From: Bacilli bacterium
Lineage (GTDB): Bacteria; Bacillota_I; Bacilli_A; RF39; UBA660
Direction of reading: 5' to 3'
NCBI GenBank assembly: GCA_900772095.1
Contig: CAAGQJ010000026.1
Coordinates: forward strand, 1-64,000
DNA: 64,000 nt
The translations under genes and the position numbers were made by a program. The notes beneath the pieces were generated by a model. The model was not told where the DNA came from, did no database searches, and worked only from the letters and a program-made list of their open reading frames with translations. Of this stretch, positions 36,392 through 43,962 are shown in pieces; positions within the stretch are counted from its first letter, which is position 1; the number at the start of each line of letters is the position of its first letter.

Positions 36392-36841
36392 CTAATTTGC
36401 CTTTAAGTTATAAACATCTTTACATCTTTCATACATGCCAACTATCACTTCATCAGCAATTTGCATATCCTTTGGTAGAGAAGCATTTCTAGTTGTATTA
36501 CGTCTAAGACATTTTCCAAGAGAAACATTAAAGAAGTCTTCATACTCTACAGTATACTTAAACTTCTCAGCTATTTTTACATAAATATCAACTACTTCTT
36601 TATTTAAGTTCGTATTATCAAGAACAATATCTACACCAAAACTCATACCTATCCAAATAGTTTCTTGTTGTATAGCACAAACTATAGGCTCTCTTGCTGG
36701 AACCCAATATTTACCAAGCATAAGACGAATATCATCTTGATTAACTCTAATTCTATGATTTGGATCTCTCATAACCCATTCTTTAGCCCAGGTAGTCTTA
36801 CCTGATGCTGGAAGTCCTCTACAAATAATAAGTTTATTCAT
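36392..36841 (-). CDS. polynucleotide kinase-like P-loop kinase
   Basis: The 149-residue protein is a compact P-loop kinase of the T4 polynucleotide-kinase/AAA_33 type. The Walker A is at residues 9-17 (GLPASGKTT), and RVNQDDIRLML near 32-42 supplies the catalytic Asp. DIVLDNTN (about 70-77) is the Walker B-like strand, and LRRNTTRN (about 112-119) is the Arg-rich lid. It would phosphorylate 5'-OH ends of RNA or DNA, or a similar polar substrate. The 3'-phosphatase domain of T4 Pnk is absent and no ligase gene lies in the window. Role inferred: end repair or tRNA repair against host defence. Confidence 0.7.
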   Translation of the reverse strand: MNKLIICRGLPASGKTTWAKEWVMRDPNHRIRVNQDDIRLMLGKYWVPAREPIVCAIQQETIWIGMSFGVDIVLDNTNLNKEVVDIYVKIAEKFKYTVEYEDFFNVSLGKCLRRNTTRNASLPKDMQIADEVIVGMYERCKDVYNLKAN

Positions 36842-36851
36842 GTTATATCTT

Positions 36852-37253
36852 TTACAAAAGTTTACAATATATACTTAAAACATGGTTATAGAAACTATCT
36901 TCTAAGGCACATTGACAATCAATGTATTCAATAGCTTTCTCCATAGTTTTTATACCATGTTGTCCTACAATAGGAAGATTACCAGTTATAGCTTGACCTA
37001 CTATATAAGATAGAATTAATATTTCTCCCTGGGAAAAATTCTCTAATACTGCATTTTTAGGAAGATGCATAAAGAAATCAATATTTCTACTCACCTTTTT
37101 CTTTCTTTCAGCTTGTGCTTGTAGTTCTTCTGGTGTTGAAGAAAATAACTTCTTACAAACCTGCATAAGGTACTCTTCAGTAAGAGGTTCTGTATATGAA
37201 TTATTTACTTTTATTTTGTAATCTAACTCATTTTTACCAATGTTATCATTCAT
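36852..37253 (-). CDS. hypothetical protein
   Basis: This 133-residue helical protein has a basic middle (QAERKKKVSRNIDFFMHLP) and a moderately hydrophobic segment (GEILILSYIVGQAITG, about residues 77-92) that reads as a buried helix rather than a membrane span. It is part of the small-gene run between ThyX and the kinase, with 3-10 base gaps on both sides. No known family is recognised. Confidence 0.5.
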   Translation of the reverse strand: MNDNIGKNELDYKIKVNNSYTEPLTEEYLMQVCKKLFSSTPEELQAQAERKKKVSRNIDFFMHLPKNAVLENFSQGEILILSYIVGQAITGNLPIVGQHGIKTMEKAIEYIDCQCALEDSFYNHVLSIYCKLL

Positions 37254-37256
37254 ATT

Positions 37257-37673
37257 TTAATCAATGTTACAACATACTTCTTCTATCTCTTCATAGAAAT
37301 CAATACTATCTATCATCTCTTCTATAAAGCATACTTCTCCTTGAGTATATTGAAGGTCTGAGATATATTGCTTAAGTTCTATGATTTCCTGAATATAGTC
37401 AGGATTATCCTTAGCATATTTTTCATACTCTATAAGTCTATCTTTAGAACTACTTATATCTCTGCTTAAATCAGTAATAACATCTTGTATTCTATCCTTA
37501 GTTATAATAGTGTAAGGATGCTCCTTATTACCATTATATGCAGGATGTATATTCTCATTGAAGTATTGATATATTTCAGAATTACGAGAGAATGCTGCTA
37601 CAATGATATGTTTCTTTTCTTCTTCCTCAGATTTTCTCTTAGGAACAATGTAAATTGATAAATAACTACTCAT
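37257..37673 (-). CDS. hypothetical coiled-coil protein
   Basis: The product has 138 residues. The N-terminal 50 look like an alpha/beta unit (YLSIYIVPKRKSEEEEKKHIIVAAF). The rest is acidic and helical with heptad character (LSRDISSSKDRLIEYEKYAK, IIELKQYISDLQYTQGE), ending in a double cysteine. From memory, similar proteins occur in other Bacteroidales phages without known function. It begins 1 base after the ThyX stop and is co-translated with it. Confidence 0.5.
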   Translation of the reverse strand: MSSYLSIYIVPKRKSEEEEKKHIIVAAFSRNSEIYQYFNENIHPAYNGNKEHPYTIITKDRIQDVITDLSRDISSSKDRLIEYEKYAKDNPDYIQEIIELKQYISDLQYTQGEVCFIEEMIDSIDFYEEIEEVCCNID

Positions 37674-37674
37674 A

Positions 37675-38568
37675 TTATAAGTCCTTTCCTAATTCTTTAA
37701 TGATTAAATCATGAGCTATTGAAGCTACTTGCTGAGCATTAGGATGTGGTAGTCCTGTTGTACCTCTATATCTAAGGTCAAAGAAGTGTTCCCAATCATC
37801 TTCAAAGGCAGTATATACTACCTCTGTTGCTGTAGATAAAGGTAGTACTTCTCTTGCTTGCTGTGGTTGCCATCCCTTATTAATAAGCAAGGTGTATTCC
37901 CTTTCTGCATCCTCTAAAGTCCATAAGAAAGCATCAATGTCTTTATGTTCTTCTCCAGGAAGTTGAATCTTCATTTCATTAACATCACACCAATCTCCAT
38001 CCCAATAAGCATAGTGTCCTGTAGGAATGTTCAACCAAGCAGGCTTGATGAAAGTAAGCTCATTATTGAACTTATCTTTAGTATAGTTACAGTATCTTGT
38101 ACTTTGTTCTGCTACACTAGCAACTCTATGACGATTAAATTCCCTTGATACTCCAATAGATGTAATAAACTTTAAGCAGATTCTTTTAACATGAGATTCT
38201 GTTGGTTCACAAAGATACTTATCAATAACCTCCCAAGCATTCAATTCTGCTATTACTCTAAGGTTAGTTGTAACATAGAGCATATTAGCCCTGTCATTAC
38301 ATACAACCTTACTATATGGGCTGTTTGCTACTTTCCAGAATATCAAGTCTTCTGAATCACAAGATGCTGCCAGATATACAGTACCATGTTCAAGCATAGC
38401 TAGATGCTGTGACTTAATCATTCTCTCTACAAATGGCTTAGCACTATCTTCTGTGATTTTATCTTCTGACTTATAGCACACCCTACCAATTTTTTCTATA
38501 ACTTGATAAATACCAGATAACCCTGGATTTTGTTTTATTAAACTTACGGACGGATTAATTAGTCTCAT
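37675..38568 (-). CDS. thyX: flavin-dependent thymidylate synthase ThyX
   Basis: The 297-residue enzyme carries the ThyX signature RHRVASVAEQSTRY at about residues 145-158 (consensus RHRxxSxNxxSxR, with Ala in place of Asn). It methylates dUMP to dTMP with methylene-tetrahydrofolate, FAD and NADPH, supplying dTTP for phage DNA. Length is slightly above the usual 220-250. The N-terminus (RLINPSVSLIKQNPGLSGIY) is followed by the typical GRVCYKSED. The start lies within the TGA of the upstream HNH endonuclease (ATGA). A second, truncated copy of its first 26 codons lies upstream of that endonuclease at 39086-39184. Confidence 0.92.
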   Translation of the reverse strand: MRLINPSVSLIKQNPGLSGIYQVIEKIGRVCYKSEDKITEDSAKPFVERMIKSQHLAMLEHGTVYLAASCDSEDLIFWKVANSPYSKVVCNDRANMLYVTTNLRVIAELNAWEVIDKYLCEPTESHVKRICLKFITSIGVSREFNRHRVASVAEQSTRYCNYTKDKFNNELTFIKPAWLNIPTGHYAYWDGDWCDVNEMKIQLPGEEHKDIDAFLWTLEDAEREYTLLINKGWQPQQAREVLPLSTATEVVYTAFEDDWEHFFDLRYRGTTGLPHPNAQQVASIAHDLIIKELGKDL

Positions 38569-39107
38569 TTATATTTAAATTTAAAATTATGAACTTTATT
38601 ACAATTTATAAATTTCGTATGTTTATCTCTCCAGTAGCCACCATTGCAGCAATTTGCAATTAGCCCTTGAGAAATATTCAATTTGTTTGCAGCTTCTTGT
38701 GTTGAAGGAAATTCTGCTATAAAATTATCATTCAAATCAAATTGTAACACAATCTTACTTCTTTTTGCTACTTGTCTTTTAGTACCTGTACCATAATTTA
38801 CATTATATACAGCTGTACACCATTCTAAATTATCAACAACATTATTACAATGATTTTCATCTTTATGATTTACTTGAGGAAGTTTATATGGATTTGGAAT
38901 AAAAGCATTAGCTACTAATCTATGAACTAAAAATTTTTTCCCTATTCCTTTATTAAATAACACTACTCTAGCATATCCTTTTACATAATCAGGAGATAGA
39001 TATTTATATTTTTCTACTCTAGGATCTTTATGAACTCTCCTTACTCTTCCTAAGGAACTAACTTCATAAATGCCATTATATTCCTTTATACTTCTCCATT
39101 TTTCCAT
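38565..39107 (-). CDS. HNH homing endonuclease (NUMOD4-HNH-NUMOD1)
   Basis: The 180-residue protein starts with a NUMOD4 motif (EKWRSIKEYNGIYEVSSLGR, residues 2-21). The HNH core follows at about 60-100: LVHRLVANAFIPNP, then QVNHKDENHCNNVVDNLEWCT, with metal and catalytic His/Asn residues in place. Residues about 120-180 form a NUMOD1-like DNA-binding segment (EFPSTQEAANKLNISQGLIA). This is a complete free-standing homing endonuclease of the I-HmuI type. It is inserted after codon 26 of an older thyX copy, whose 5' remnant overlaps its first codons in another frame. Its stop overlaps the start of the intact thyX. A/T-rich codon use distinguishes it from its neighbours. Confidence 0.9.
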   Translation of the reverse strand: MEKWRSIKEYNGIYEVSSLGRVRRVHKDPRVEKYKYLSPDYVKGYARVVLFNKGIGKKFLVHRLVANAFIPNPYKLPQVNHKDENHCNNVVDNLEWCTAVYNVNYGTGTKRQVAKRSKIVLQFDLNDNFIAEFPSTQEAANKLNISQGLIANCCNGGYWRDKHTKFINCNKVHNFKFKYK

Positions 39108-39184
39108 AGTTCAACTTGTTTATAAATACCCTCAAGACCTGGTGTCTGAGTAATGAGTTCTACTGACGGATTAATTAACTTCAT
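39086..39184 (-). pseudogene. thyX 5' remnant
   Basis: A 32-codon frame from ATG at 39184 to TAA at 39086 reads MKLINPSVELITQTPGLEG and continues IYKQVEL before unrelated residues. It matches the ThyX start at 16 of its first 21 positions. The match stops where the HNH gene begins (ATG at 39107), which marks the insertion point. Several matching codons differ at synonymous positions from the intact copy. Confidence 0.85.
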
Positions 39185-39197
39185 TTATTCGATCTTT

Positions 39198-39518
39198 TTA
39201 GTTTCTTTTCCTAATTTGCTTAATTATATAATTCTTATAACCTGCTGAAGGTTTATACCTTCTTCTTCTAGCTTCCTCAAGGGGCAAAGGAATGGTAGCA
39301 GTCTTATTTCTTTCAGAGTAATATAGTTTACCAGATTTAGATACCCATACTGTTCTAGTACATATATTAATATGGTTACCTCCCGGTTTATCACCTTCAT
39401 CTATATTACCTCCAACATAATGGCCATCTTCATCACAGAAGGCTCCAGTATTAGCATCTATATAGTAACCTGGATACTGCTCACATTCATATATTTCTCT
39501 TCCATTATCTAAATACAT
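39198..39518 (-). CDS. hypothetical protein with zinc-less ribbon-like C-terminus
   Basis: The 106-residue protein contains VWVSKSGKLYYSERNKTATIPLPLEEARRRRYKPSAGYKN (residues about 54-93, quoted in parts: VWVSKSGKLYYSE and LPLEEARRRRYKPSAGY). This resembles small bacterial ribbon domains with a VYVTxxGxxYH...L.EA...GY.PC pattern, but the metal-binding cysteines and histidine are missing. The N-terminal part is acidic with two cysteines. It lies directly upstream of the thyX remnant. Function unknown. Confidence 0.5.
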   Translation of the reverse strand: MYLDNGREIYECEQYPGYYIDANTGAFCDEDGHYVGGNIDEGDKPGGNHINICTRTVWVSKSGKLYYSERNKTATIPLPLEEARRRRYKPSAGYKNYIIKQIRKRN

Positions 39519-39536
39519 AGCTCTATACTTTAAGAA

Positions 39537-39899
39537 TTATTGTTTACTGAAATTCACTTCACCAAAGACCTTAGAGAATAAATACCTTGACATATACATA
39601 ATAGAGTGTTCTATGTGATTCCTCTCCTTGAAGTCTTTAGATACACCAACTAGTCTTCCTGTTCTACAAGGGTTATTTCCTGTTTCACCATCAACTACTT
39701 CAATAATCATAGCTCCACCTTGCTTAACAACTCCTTCACAATCATTGCAAAGACCTTGGAATATTTCTCTTGGAGCTTCCTTGTCTCCTTTGAGTTTGCC
39801 AAGCATGGCTACACCATAGTCTTTTCCACAGCAAATACAGCGTAAGACTGATGGATTAACACCATGTTTAGGACTTAATGTTATACTATTCTTTGTCAT
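39537..39899 (-). CDS. zinc-finger protein
   Basis: In this 120-residue protein, CICCGKDYG (about residues 21-29) and GLCNDCEG (about 49-56) give a CxxC-x(n)-CxxC zinc-binding group. A segment with VDGETGNNPCRTGRLVGVSKDFKER follows. The start is preceded by an A-rich leader. From memory, proteins with this pattern recur in phages of Gram-negative and Gram-positive hosts without a defined role. Binding to a nucleic acid or a host protein is likely, but nothing here shows which. Confidence 0.55.
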   Translation of the reverse strand: MTKNSITLSPKHGVNPSVLRCICCGKDYGVAMLGKLKGDKEAPREIFQGLCNDCEGVVKQGGAMIIEVVDGETGNNPCRTGRLVGVSKDFKERNHIEHSIMYMSRYLFSKVFGEVNFSKQ

Positions 39900-39903
39900 A
39901 AAT

Positions 39904-40095
39904 CTACCTTTTAGTTACATAACCAAAACTCTGAATCAACTTTTCTATCACTATGTCAGGATTTGCATTTGATTTCTCAATAACTTCCCTAAATGCTTCT
40001 GCTAAATTATATGGAAGGTTATTGTCATCTGAAGGTACTTTGATAAAGTATTGAAGTCCTTCACATTCATAGTTTATTGATAAATCTGTAATCAT
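39904..40095 (-). CDS. hypothetical protein
   Basis: A small protein of 63 residues with a short beta-type N-terminus (DLSINYECEGLQYFIKVPSD) and a helical C-terminal half ending in a basic KR. It is separated by 4 and 15 bases from its neighbours, so it belongs to the leftward transcript. There is no recognisable motif. Confidence 0.45.
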   Translation of the reverse strand: MITDLSINYECEGLQYFIKVPSDDNNLPYNLAEAFREVIEKSNANPDIVIEKLIQSFGYVTKR

Positions 40096-40110
40096 AATAT
40101 TTATGTTTAG

Positions 40111-40566
40111 TTACTCTTGACAAACATCTAAATCATCTATTATCCACCCTTGAGAAGCTTCAAGAATTACTTGGTAATGTTTAAGTTCTTTTAGAACTTC
40201 TTCTTTAGATCTAACACCTTTATACATACATTTTTCTATATGTAATTCTGCTATCCTTTCTGAGGCAAGTTTTTGTAATTCCTTGAGTAGAGTGGAAATA
40301 CCTATAGCTTCATCATCATTCTTAAACTCCTCAATAAAATTGGTATCATCAAAGTTATTCTCCTTAAATTTATGACAGTATCTACGCCCTTCATCATCAA
40401 TATCTGATTCATACTCTTGAGATACACTATAGTTACGAACTTTTACAGGCATTGATTTACTTAAGCTATAAGATACACAGCAATCCACTTCTATAGGTTT
40501 TGGATCTGATTGGTTGTATGGAGCAGAAGGATCTAAAGCAGCTCCCATTGGATAATTATTTTTCAT
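40111..40566 (-). CDS. hypothetical protein
   Basis: The 151-residue product has a polar, Pro-rich N-terminus (about 30 residues), a central acidic segment (DDEGRRYCHKFKENNFDDTN) and a helical C-terminal part. Its start lies inside the stop of the upstream NUMOD1-repeat gene (ATGA), the same junction type seen for the homing endonucleases and their targets. No remnant of its own 5' end is visible upstream of that gene. No family is recognised. Confidence 0.5.
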   Translation of the reverse strand: MKNNYPMGAALDPSAPYNQSDPKPIEVDCCVSYSLSKSMPVKVRNYSVSQEYESDIDDEGRRYCHKFKENNFDDTNFIEEFKNDDEAIGISTLLKELQKLASERIAELHIEKCMYKGVRSKEEVLKELKHYQVILEASQGWIIDDLDVCQE

Positions 40567-41126
40567 TTCTTTTTCTTTTTAATTCTATTAAGTCTCTTTG
40601 ATATAGGTTCCAATGAAGGAAGGAATATTTTTCCACCTACAGTAAGCCTTTCTCCTTTTAGGCATCTTGATATATCATGTGCTCTGATACCATAGGCTTT
40701 AGCTGCTTCAAGTGGAGTACTCCAATATATAACAAAGGTACCATTTATAGTATACTCCTTAATTCCCAAAGAGGATCTGGTAATTTTCCTTCTTCCATCT
40801 ATGTATCTATGGGTTTCCATAGCCTTCTTTTTATCTTCAAAGGATTCTCCTTTAAGTACAAAAAGTTTATTTCCAGCTTTTCTATTTAAGTCTAAATTCT
40901 TACGTATTGTAGATTCAGAGATTTCAAGTTCCCTTGCTGCTTCTTTAATAGAATCATAAGAACCTAGAAGCTTTCCATCAAGGCTATATACATCTATAGG
41001 AATATGAGGTTTAAGAATATTCTTAAATCTTTTCCTTCTTTCAATCTTTTTCTTCTCTTGTATTTTACCTCTTTCTAGAAAATCAGAGAAATCTTCATAT
41101 ACAATATCATTGTCATCCATAATCAA
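40563..41126 (-). CDS. NUMOD1-repeat protein without a nuclease domain
   Basis: The 187-residue protein carries two NUMOD1-like units: residues about 40-90 (IDVYSLDGKLLGSYDSIKEA, then ISESTIRKNL) and about 125-175 (EYTINGTFVIYWSTPLEAAK, then AHDISRCLKG). NUMOD1 is the helix-turn-helix-like DNA-binding unit found at the C-terminus of HNH and GIY-YIG homing endonucleases. No H-N-H, GIY-YIG or LAGLIDADG motif is present. The N-terminal 35 and last 10 residues are strongly basic (KKIERRKRFK, RIKKKKK). It is either a decayed homing enzyme or a domesticated DNA-binding regulator. Confidence 0.7.
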   Translation of the reverse strand: MIMDDNDIVYEDFSDFLERGKIQEKKKIERRKRFKNILKPHIPIDVYSLDGKLLGSYDSIKEAARELEISESTIRKNLDLNRKAGNKLFVLKGESFEDKKKAMETHRYIDGRRKITRSSLGIKEYTINGTFVIYWSTPLEAAKAYGIRAHDISRCLKGERLTVGGKIFLPSLEPISKRLNRIKKKKK

Positions 41127-41131
41127 TTAGT

Positions 41132-41650
41132 TTATGTACTAGCATAAATAGTATAGTTCTCAAAATCATCAGAGATAGATGTTAGAGCCTTTATATATTC
41201 CTTAGTTCTTCTAAGTAATTGCTCGTAGGTTCCCCAACCATTATCTGGATTGAAGTCTTTGAAGAAATCTTCTTCCCTCAATAACTTTCTATAGCATTTC
41301 ATTACATCTTCCAGATAGTCCATGTTAGGGACTTTAATATCTAGGTTATCTTCTGGATGCCATAAAAGGTCATAGAGAGTTACTATATTTCCTTCTTTCT
41401 TAGAGATACATTTACCTATTACCTTGCATTCATCAGCCATATCTGTCAGATTATGAGTGAGATTGATATGGAAATAAGTATTACTTTCATAAGTCTTCTC
41501 CTCAATATCATCAGGATCAATATCAGGGAAATAAGTAAGAACTTCCTGCTTTGTTTCAAGTTCTCTTGTTTCTCCCTTATCTCTAATATATACTCCTGTA
41601 CCTCTATGAAGCACAGGAGTCTTACTGTAAATATATAAATCTAAACTCAT
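41132..41650 (-). CDS. conserved phage protein of unknown function
   Basis: A protein of 172 residues starting MSLDLYIYSKTPV. It contains INLTHNLTDMADECKVIGKC (about residues 62-81), LYDLLWHPED (about 91-100) and a segment FNPDNGWGTYEQLLRRTKEYI (about 136-156). This arrangement recurs, from memory, in many phages of diverse hosts, always without known function. It overlaps the DUF3310-type gene by 4 bases, so the pair is translationally coupled. Confidence 0.6.
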   Translation of the reverse strand: MSLDLYIYSKTPVLHRGTGVYIRDKGETRELETKQEVLTYFPDIDPDDIEEKTYESNTYFHINLTHNLTDMADECKVIGKCISKKEGNIVTLYDLLWHPEDNLDIKVPNMDYLEDVMKCYRKLLREEDFFKDFNPDNGWGTYEQLLRRTKEYIKALTSISDDFENYTIYAST

Positions 41651-42246
41651 TCTTCTAACTTAAATTTCTTGTTAAAATCACTAGCTTCTCTTACATAGAA
41701 TCTCTTACCATCAGTATAAACAACAGCATCTATCCATTCTCCATTAGTAGGATTCTTCATCCTTGTAGCACCTTGATTTACAATAGCATACTTATGCCCA
41801 TTCTTAGGATATAGCCAACGTAAAGCTTTATTCCATAGCTCTTTAGCTTTGTCTCCATACCAGGCAATTTTACCTAATTCCTGAGGAATCATATCTTTTT
41901 CACCTACCCTCCAATTATACTTGAAGGCATTCAGTTCACAGAAGATGGCTGTATTATACCAACCTTTAAGTCCTTCCATAGCCTCGATACATTCTACATT
42001 AGTACCATTTACTTCAAGACCTTGGTAGTGCAAAGGATGATTAACCATTTCTTTTTTAGGCTCTTCTTTAGTTGAAGTTGTAGATGCTTTGGTATAGTTC
42101 TGAATTTTCTCCAATTCTGCTATTTCTTTCTCTATAGTATTCAAGTTTTTAAAAACATGTTGTTTTGGAGAACTTTCTTCCATAGCTAAGGTTATAATAG
42201 ATCTAATTGACTTTATAGCTTTTTTAACTTCTTCTATATGTTCCAT
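41647..42246 (-). CDS. DUF3310-domain protein
   Basis: From the ATG at 42246, one base after the upstream stop, the product has 199 residues. A start at 42288 would overlap the neighbour by 41 bases. Residues about 60-130 match DUF3310 (SaV-like) from phage nucleotide-metabolism regions: VNHPLHYQGLEVNGTNVECIEAMEG, FCELNAFKYNWRVGEKD and ELGKIAWYGDKA. The family is of unknown activity but often accompanies phage kinase and dNTP genes, as it does here. The C-terminal 50 residues (WIDAVVYTDGKRFYVREASDF) look like an added small beta unit. Confidence 0.65.
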   Translation of the reverse strand: MEHIEEVKKAIKSIRSIITLAMEESSPKQHVFKNLNTIEKEIAELEKIQNYTKASTTSTKEEPKKEMVNHPLHYQGLEVNGTNVECIEAMEGLKGWYNTAIFCELNAFKYNWRVGEKDMIPQELGKIAWYGDKAKELWNKALRWLYPKNGHKYAIVNQGATRMKNPTNGEWIDAVVYTDGKRFYVREASDFNKKFKLEE

Positions 42247-42247
42247 A

Positions 42248-42511
42248 TCAATATTTATATAATGCTCCTTTACTAATTGCCTCTCCAATGAATGAACTCA
42301 TAAGTTGACTATGTACTATAGTTTCTTTTGAGTCATCTACCTCATTGTAGATATGATAATCATTGTTCTCATTAAGGGATATATCCTTAGAACTTCTTAG
42401 TCCAAAGTTAAGAAGAACAAAGCATTCTAAAGGATAACTTCCCTTTACATTCTTGATTAAATCATCAAGCTCCTTCTGAGAGTTGATTTTCTGTGGACGC
42501 TGATTCTTCAT
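42248..42511 (-). CDS. hypothetical protein
   Basis: An 87-residue mixed alpha/beta protein with a basic N-terminus (MKNQRPQKINSQKELDDLIK), overlapping the preceding DUF4494-like gene by 47 bases. An internal start that would avoid the overlap is not available near the N-terminus. The segment SLNENNDYHIYNEVDDSKET is acidic. No motif is recognised. Confidence 0.45.
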   Translation of the reverse strand: MKNQRPQKINSQKELDDLIKNVKGSYPLECFVLLNFGLRSSKDISLNENNDYHIYNEVDDSKETIVHSQLMSSFIGEAISKGALYKY

Positions 42512-42932
42512 TTTCCTGAGAATTTAAGTATGTATAATTAACTTCCTTAAGACCATCTATCTGCATATCATAACCTTGCTGAGCAATTTCTCTAGTATGA
42601 GTCATTGCTTCTGCAATATTATTAGCCCATAGAAGAACTTTATATTTAATAGTCTTCTCACTACCATCATCAAGTAGGGTAGTATCCCTTAGAGTTGCTA
42701 TGAAGGTATGATCTCCTTCATACTGAGTAATGATTTCCTTGACAACAGACAGTTTCAAGCCTGTAATTTCAAAGTCTTCTACTTCTCCATCAATCTTATC
42801 TTGATTAAGAAGAGACAATACTTCATATTCTGCCTCTGCAAATACCTCCTTATCAAGAATATAGGTTTCAATCTTCTTCTTTACCTTTCCATCTATCTTC
42901 CAGGCAACCTTTGCTTTTACTTCTATTAGCAT
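42465..42932 (-). CDS. DUF4494-like protein
   Basis: The 155-residue product matches the pattern of the Bacteroidota DUF4494 family. It has an opening strand with charged residues (AKVAWKIDGKVKKKIETYIL), then FAEAEYEVLSLL and DFEITGLKLSVVKEII. A repeat-like strand follows, ending KYKVLLWANNIAEAM. The family is of unknown function and is common on mobile elements and phages of this phylum. This supports the host assignment. The last 20 residues are a Glu/Ser-rich tail. The match is by eye and moderate. Confidence 0.55.
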   Translation of the reverse strand: MLIEVKAKVAWKIDGKVKKKIETYILDKEVFAEAEYEVLSLLNQDKIDGEVEDFEITGLKLSVVKEIITQYEGDHTFIATLRDTTLLDDGSEKTIKYKVLLWANNIAEAMTHTREIAQQGYDMQIDGLKEVNYTYLNSQENEESASTENQLSEGA

Positions 42933-42957
42933 AACTGTTTGATTTTAATGTTCTTTA

Positions 42958-43215
42958 CTATAGCATTGCTGCTACCTTTGGCTGATTTATCTGCTTCATC
43001 TTATAATTGATAAAGCTATTGCGAGTTTCATTTAACTTTGCAAGAATCTCCTTTTGAGTCCATGTATTCTCTACAGGTACTAAAGGTGTTCCATTGTAGG
43101 CAATGTATATTGTACCATCAAAGTCTGCTAAGCAGATAGCATCATGTGCCTCTGCTAAAATAGTATTCTGCCGAGAAGTCTGTTGCTTCTCTCTGATTGT
43201 TCTTACAAATCCCAT
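42958..43215 (-). CDS. hypothetical protein
   Basis: Starting from the ATG at 43215, which follows the upstream stop by 4 bases, the protein has 85 residues. A start at 43236 would overlap the neighbour. It contains an alpha/beta core (AHDAICLADFDGTIYIAYNGTPLVPV) and a basic C-terminal half. No family is recognised; small proteins like this between polymerase and nucleotide genes are typical of phage early regions. Confidence 0.45.
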   Translation of the reverse strand: MGFVRTIREKQQTSRQNTILAEAHDAICLADFDGTIYIAYNGTPLVPVENTWTQKEILAKLNETRNSFINYKMKQINQPKVAAML

Positions 43216-43219
43216 TACT

Positions 43220-43960
43220 TTAACCACATTTATCAAGTTTTTGATTGTTACTATTTACTATAAGATAGTCAGCAGATTCCTCAAAAGGAATGCCTTCTTT
43301 ATAGTTAAGACTCCAAGGATAAGACTTTCTCATAGCTATACGTAAGGTTTCTATATCAGCCAGTTTCTTTCTGAGGGCATCTACTGCCTTGGTACATCTG
43401 ATGTTATTTAAATCTATAGCCTCAGCTTTCTTATTATTATCAAACATAGTATTGGCTTTCTTGACAATCTTAAGCCATTCTACTGAAGTTTCAGATAAGC
43501 TATAAATGTGAAAAGCTTCAGTAGCATCCTTCCCAGAAAGTCTTTTTAAATCTTCACAGCATTGATTGAATATTGCTGAAGCAATACTCATCATAGTTAG
43601 GATATAATGGAGAGAAGCTAAACATTCTGCATGTTTCCATTTAGCATTTCTAAACGAAATAAAGATTGCTCTATGCAGTTCTTCTTCCTCTTCTTCAAAC
43701 TGTTCCTCTATGTTATCACTTAGGATGTTCATATACCTTACATTCTGACTACTTACATCCATCAGTCTATTAGGAAGTACCTTCAAGTATTTACCTATCT
43801 TATTAATAGCCTGTTTAGTTTCATGTCTATAGAACATCTTTTCTTTCTTGATGTCCTCAATGTAATCTAAGTAAGCATACCTAGCCATAGTGATGGAAGG
43901 CAGGCAACAATACTGGAAGTACTTCCAAATATCTACTAATTCTTCTTCTGTTAAAACCAT
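43220..43960 (-). CDS. hypothetical helical protein downstream of DNA polymerase
   Basis: Beginning at 43960, two bases after the polymerase stop (a start at 43975 would overlap it), the product has 246 residues. It is helical throughout, with an acidic run (EEQFEEEEEELH, about residues 86-97) and a His/Met-rich helix (KHAECLASLHYILTMMSIASAIFNQ in parts: HAECLASLHYILTMM). No catalytic motif is visible. Tight coupling with the polymerase suggests a replication-related job, but this is context only. Confidence 0.5.
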   Translation of the reverse strand: MVLTEEELVDIWKYFQYCCLPSITMARYAYLDYIEDIKKEKMFYRHETKQAINKIGKYLKVLPNRLMDVSSQNVRYMNILSDNIEEQFEEEEEELHRAIFISFRNAKWKHAECLASLHYILTMMSIASAIFNQCCEDLKRLSGKDATEAFHIYSLSETSVEWLKIVKKANTMFDNNKKAEAIDLNNIRCTKAVDALRKKLADIETLRIAMRKSYPWSLNYKEGIPFEESADYLIVNSNNQKLDKCG

Positions 43961-43962
43961 AA

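Noticed and set aside
38100..38150. ThyX inactivated by Asn-to-Ala change in the RHRxxSxNxxSxR motif
   Set aside because: The other motif residues are intact and the Asn position varies among functional ThyX proteins, so this is not evidence for loss of function.
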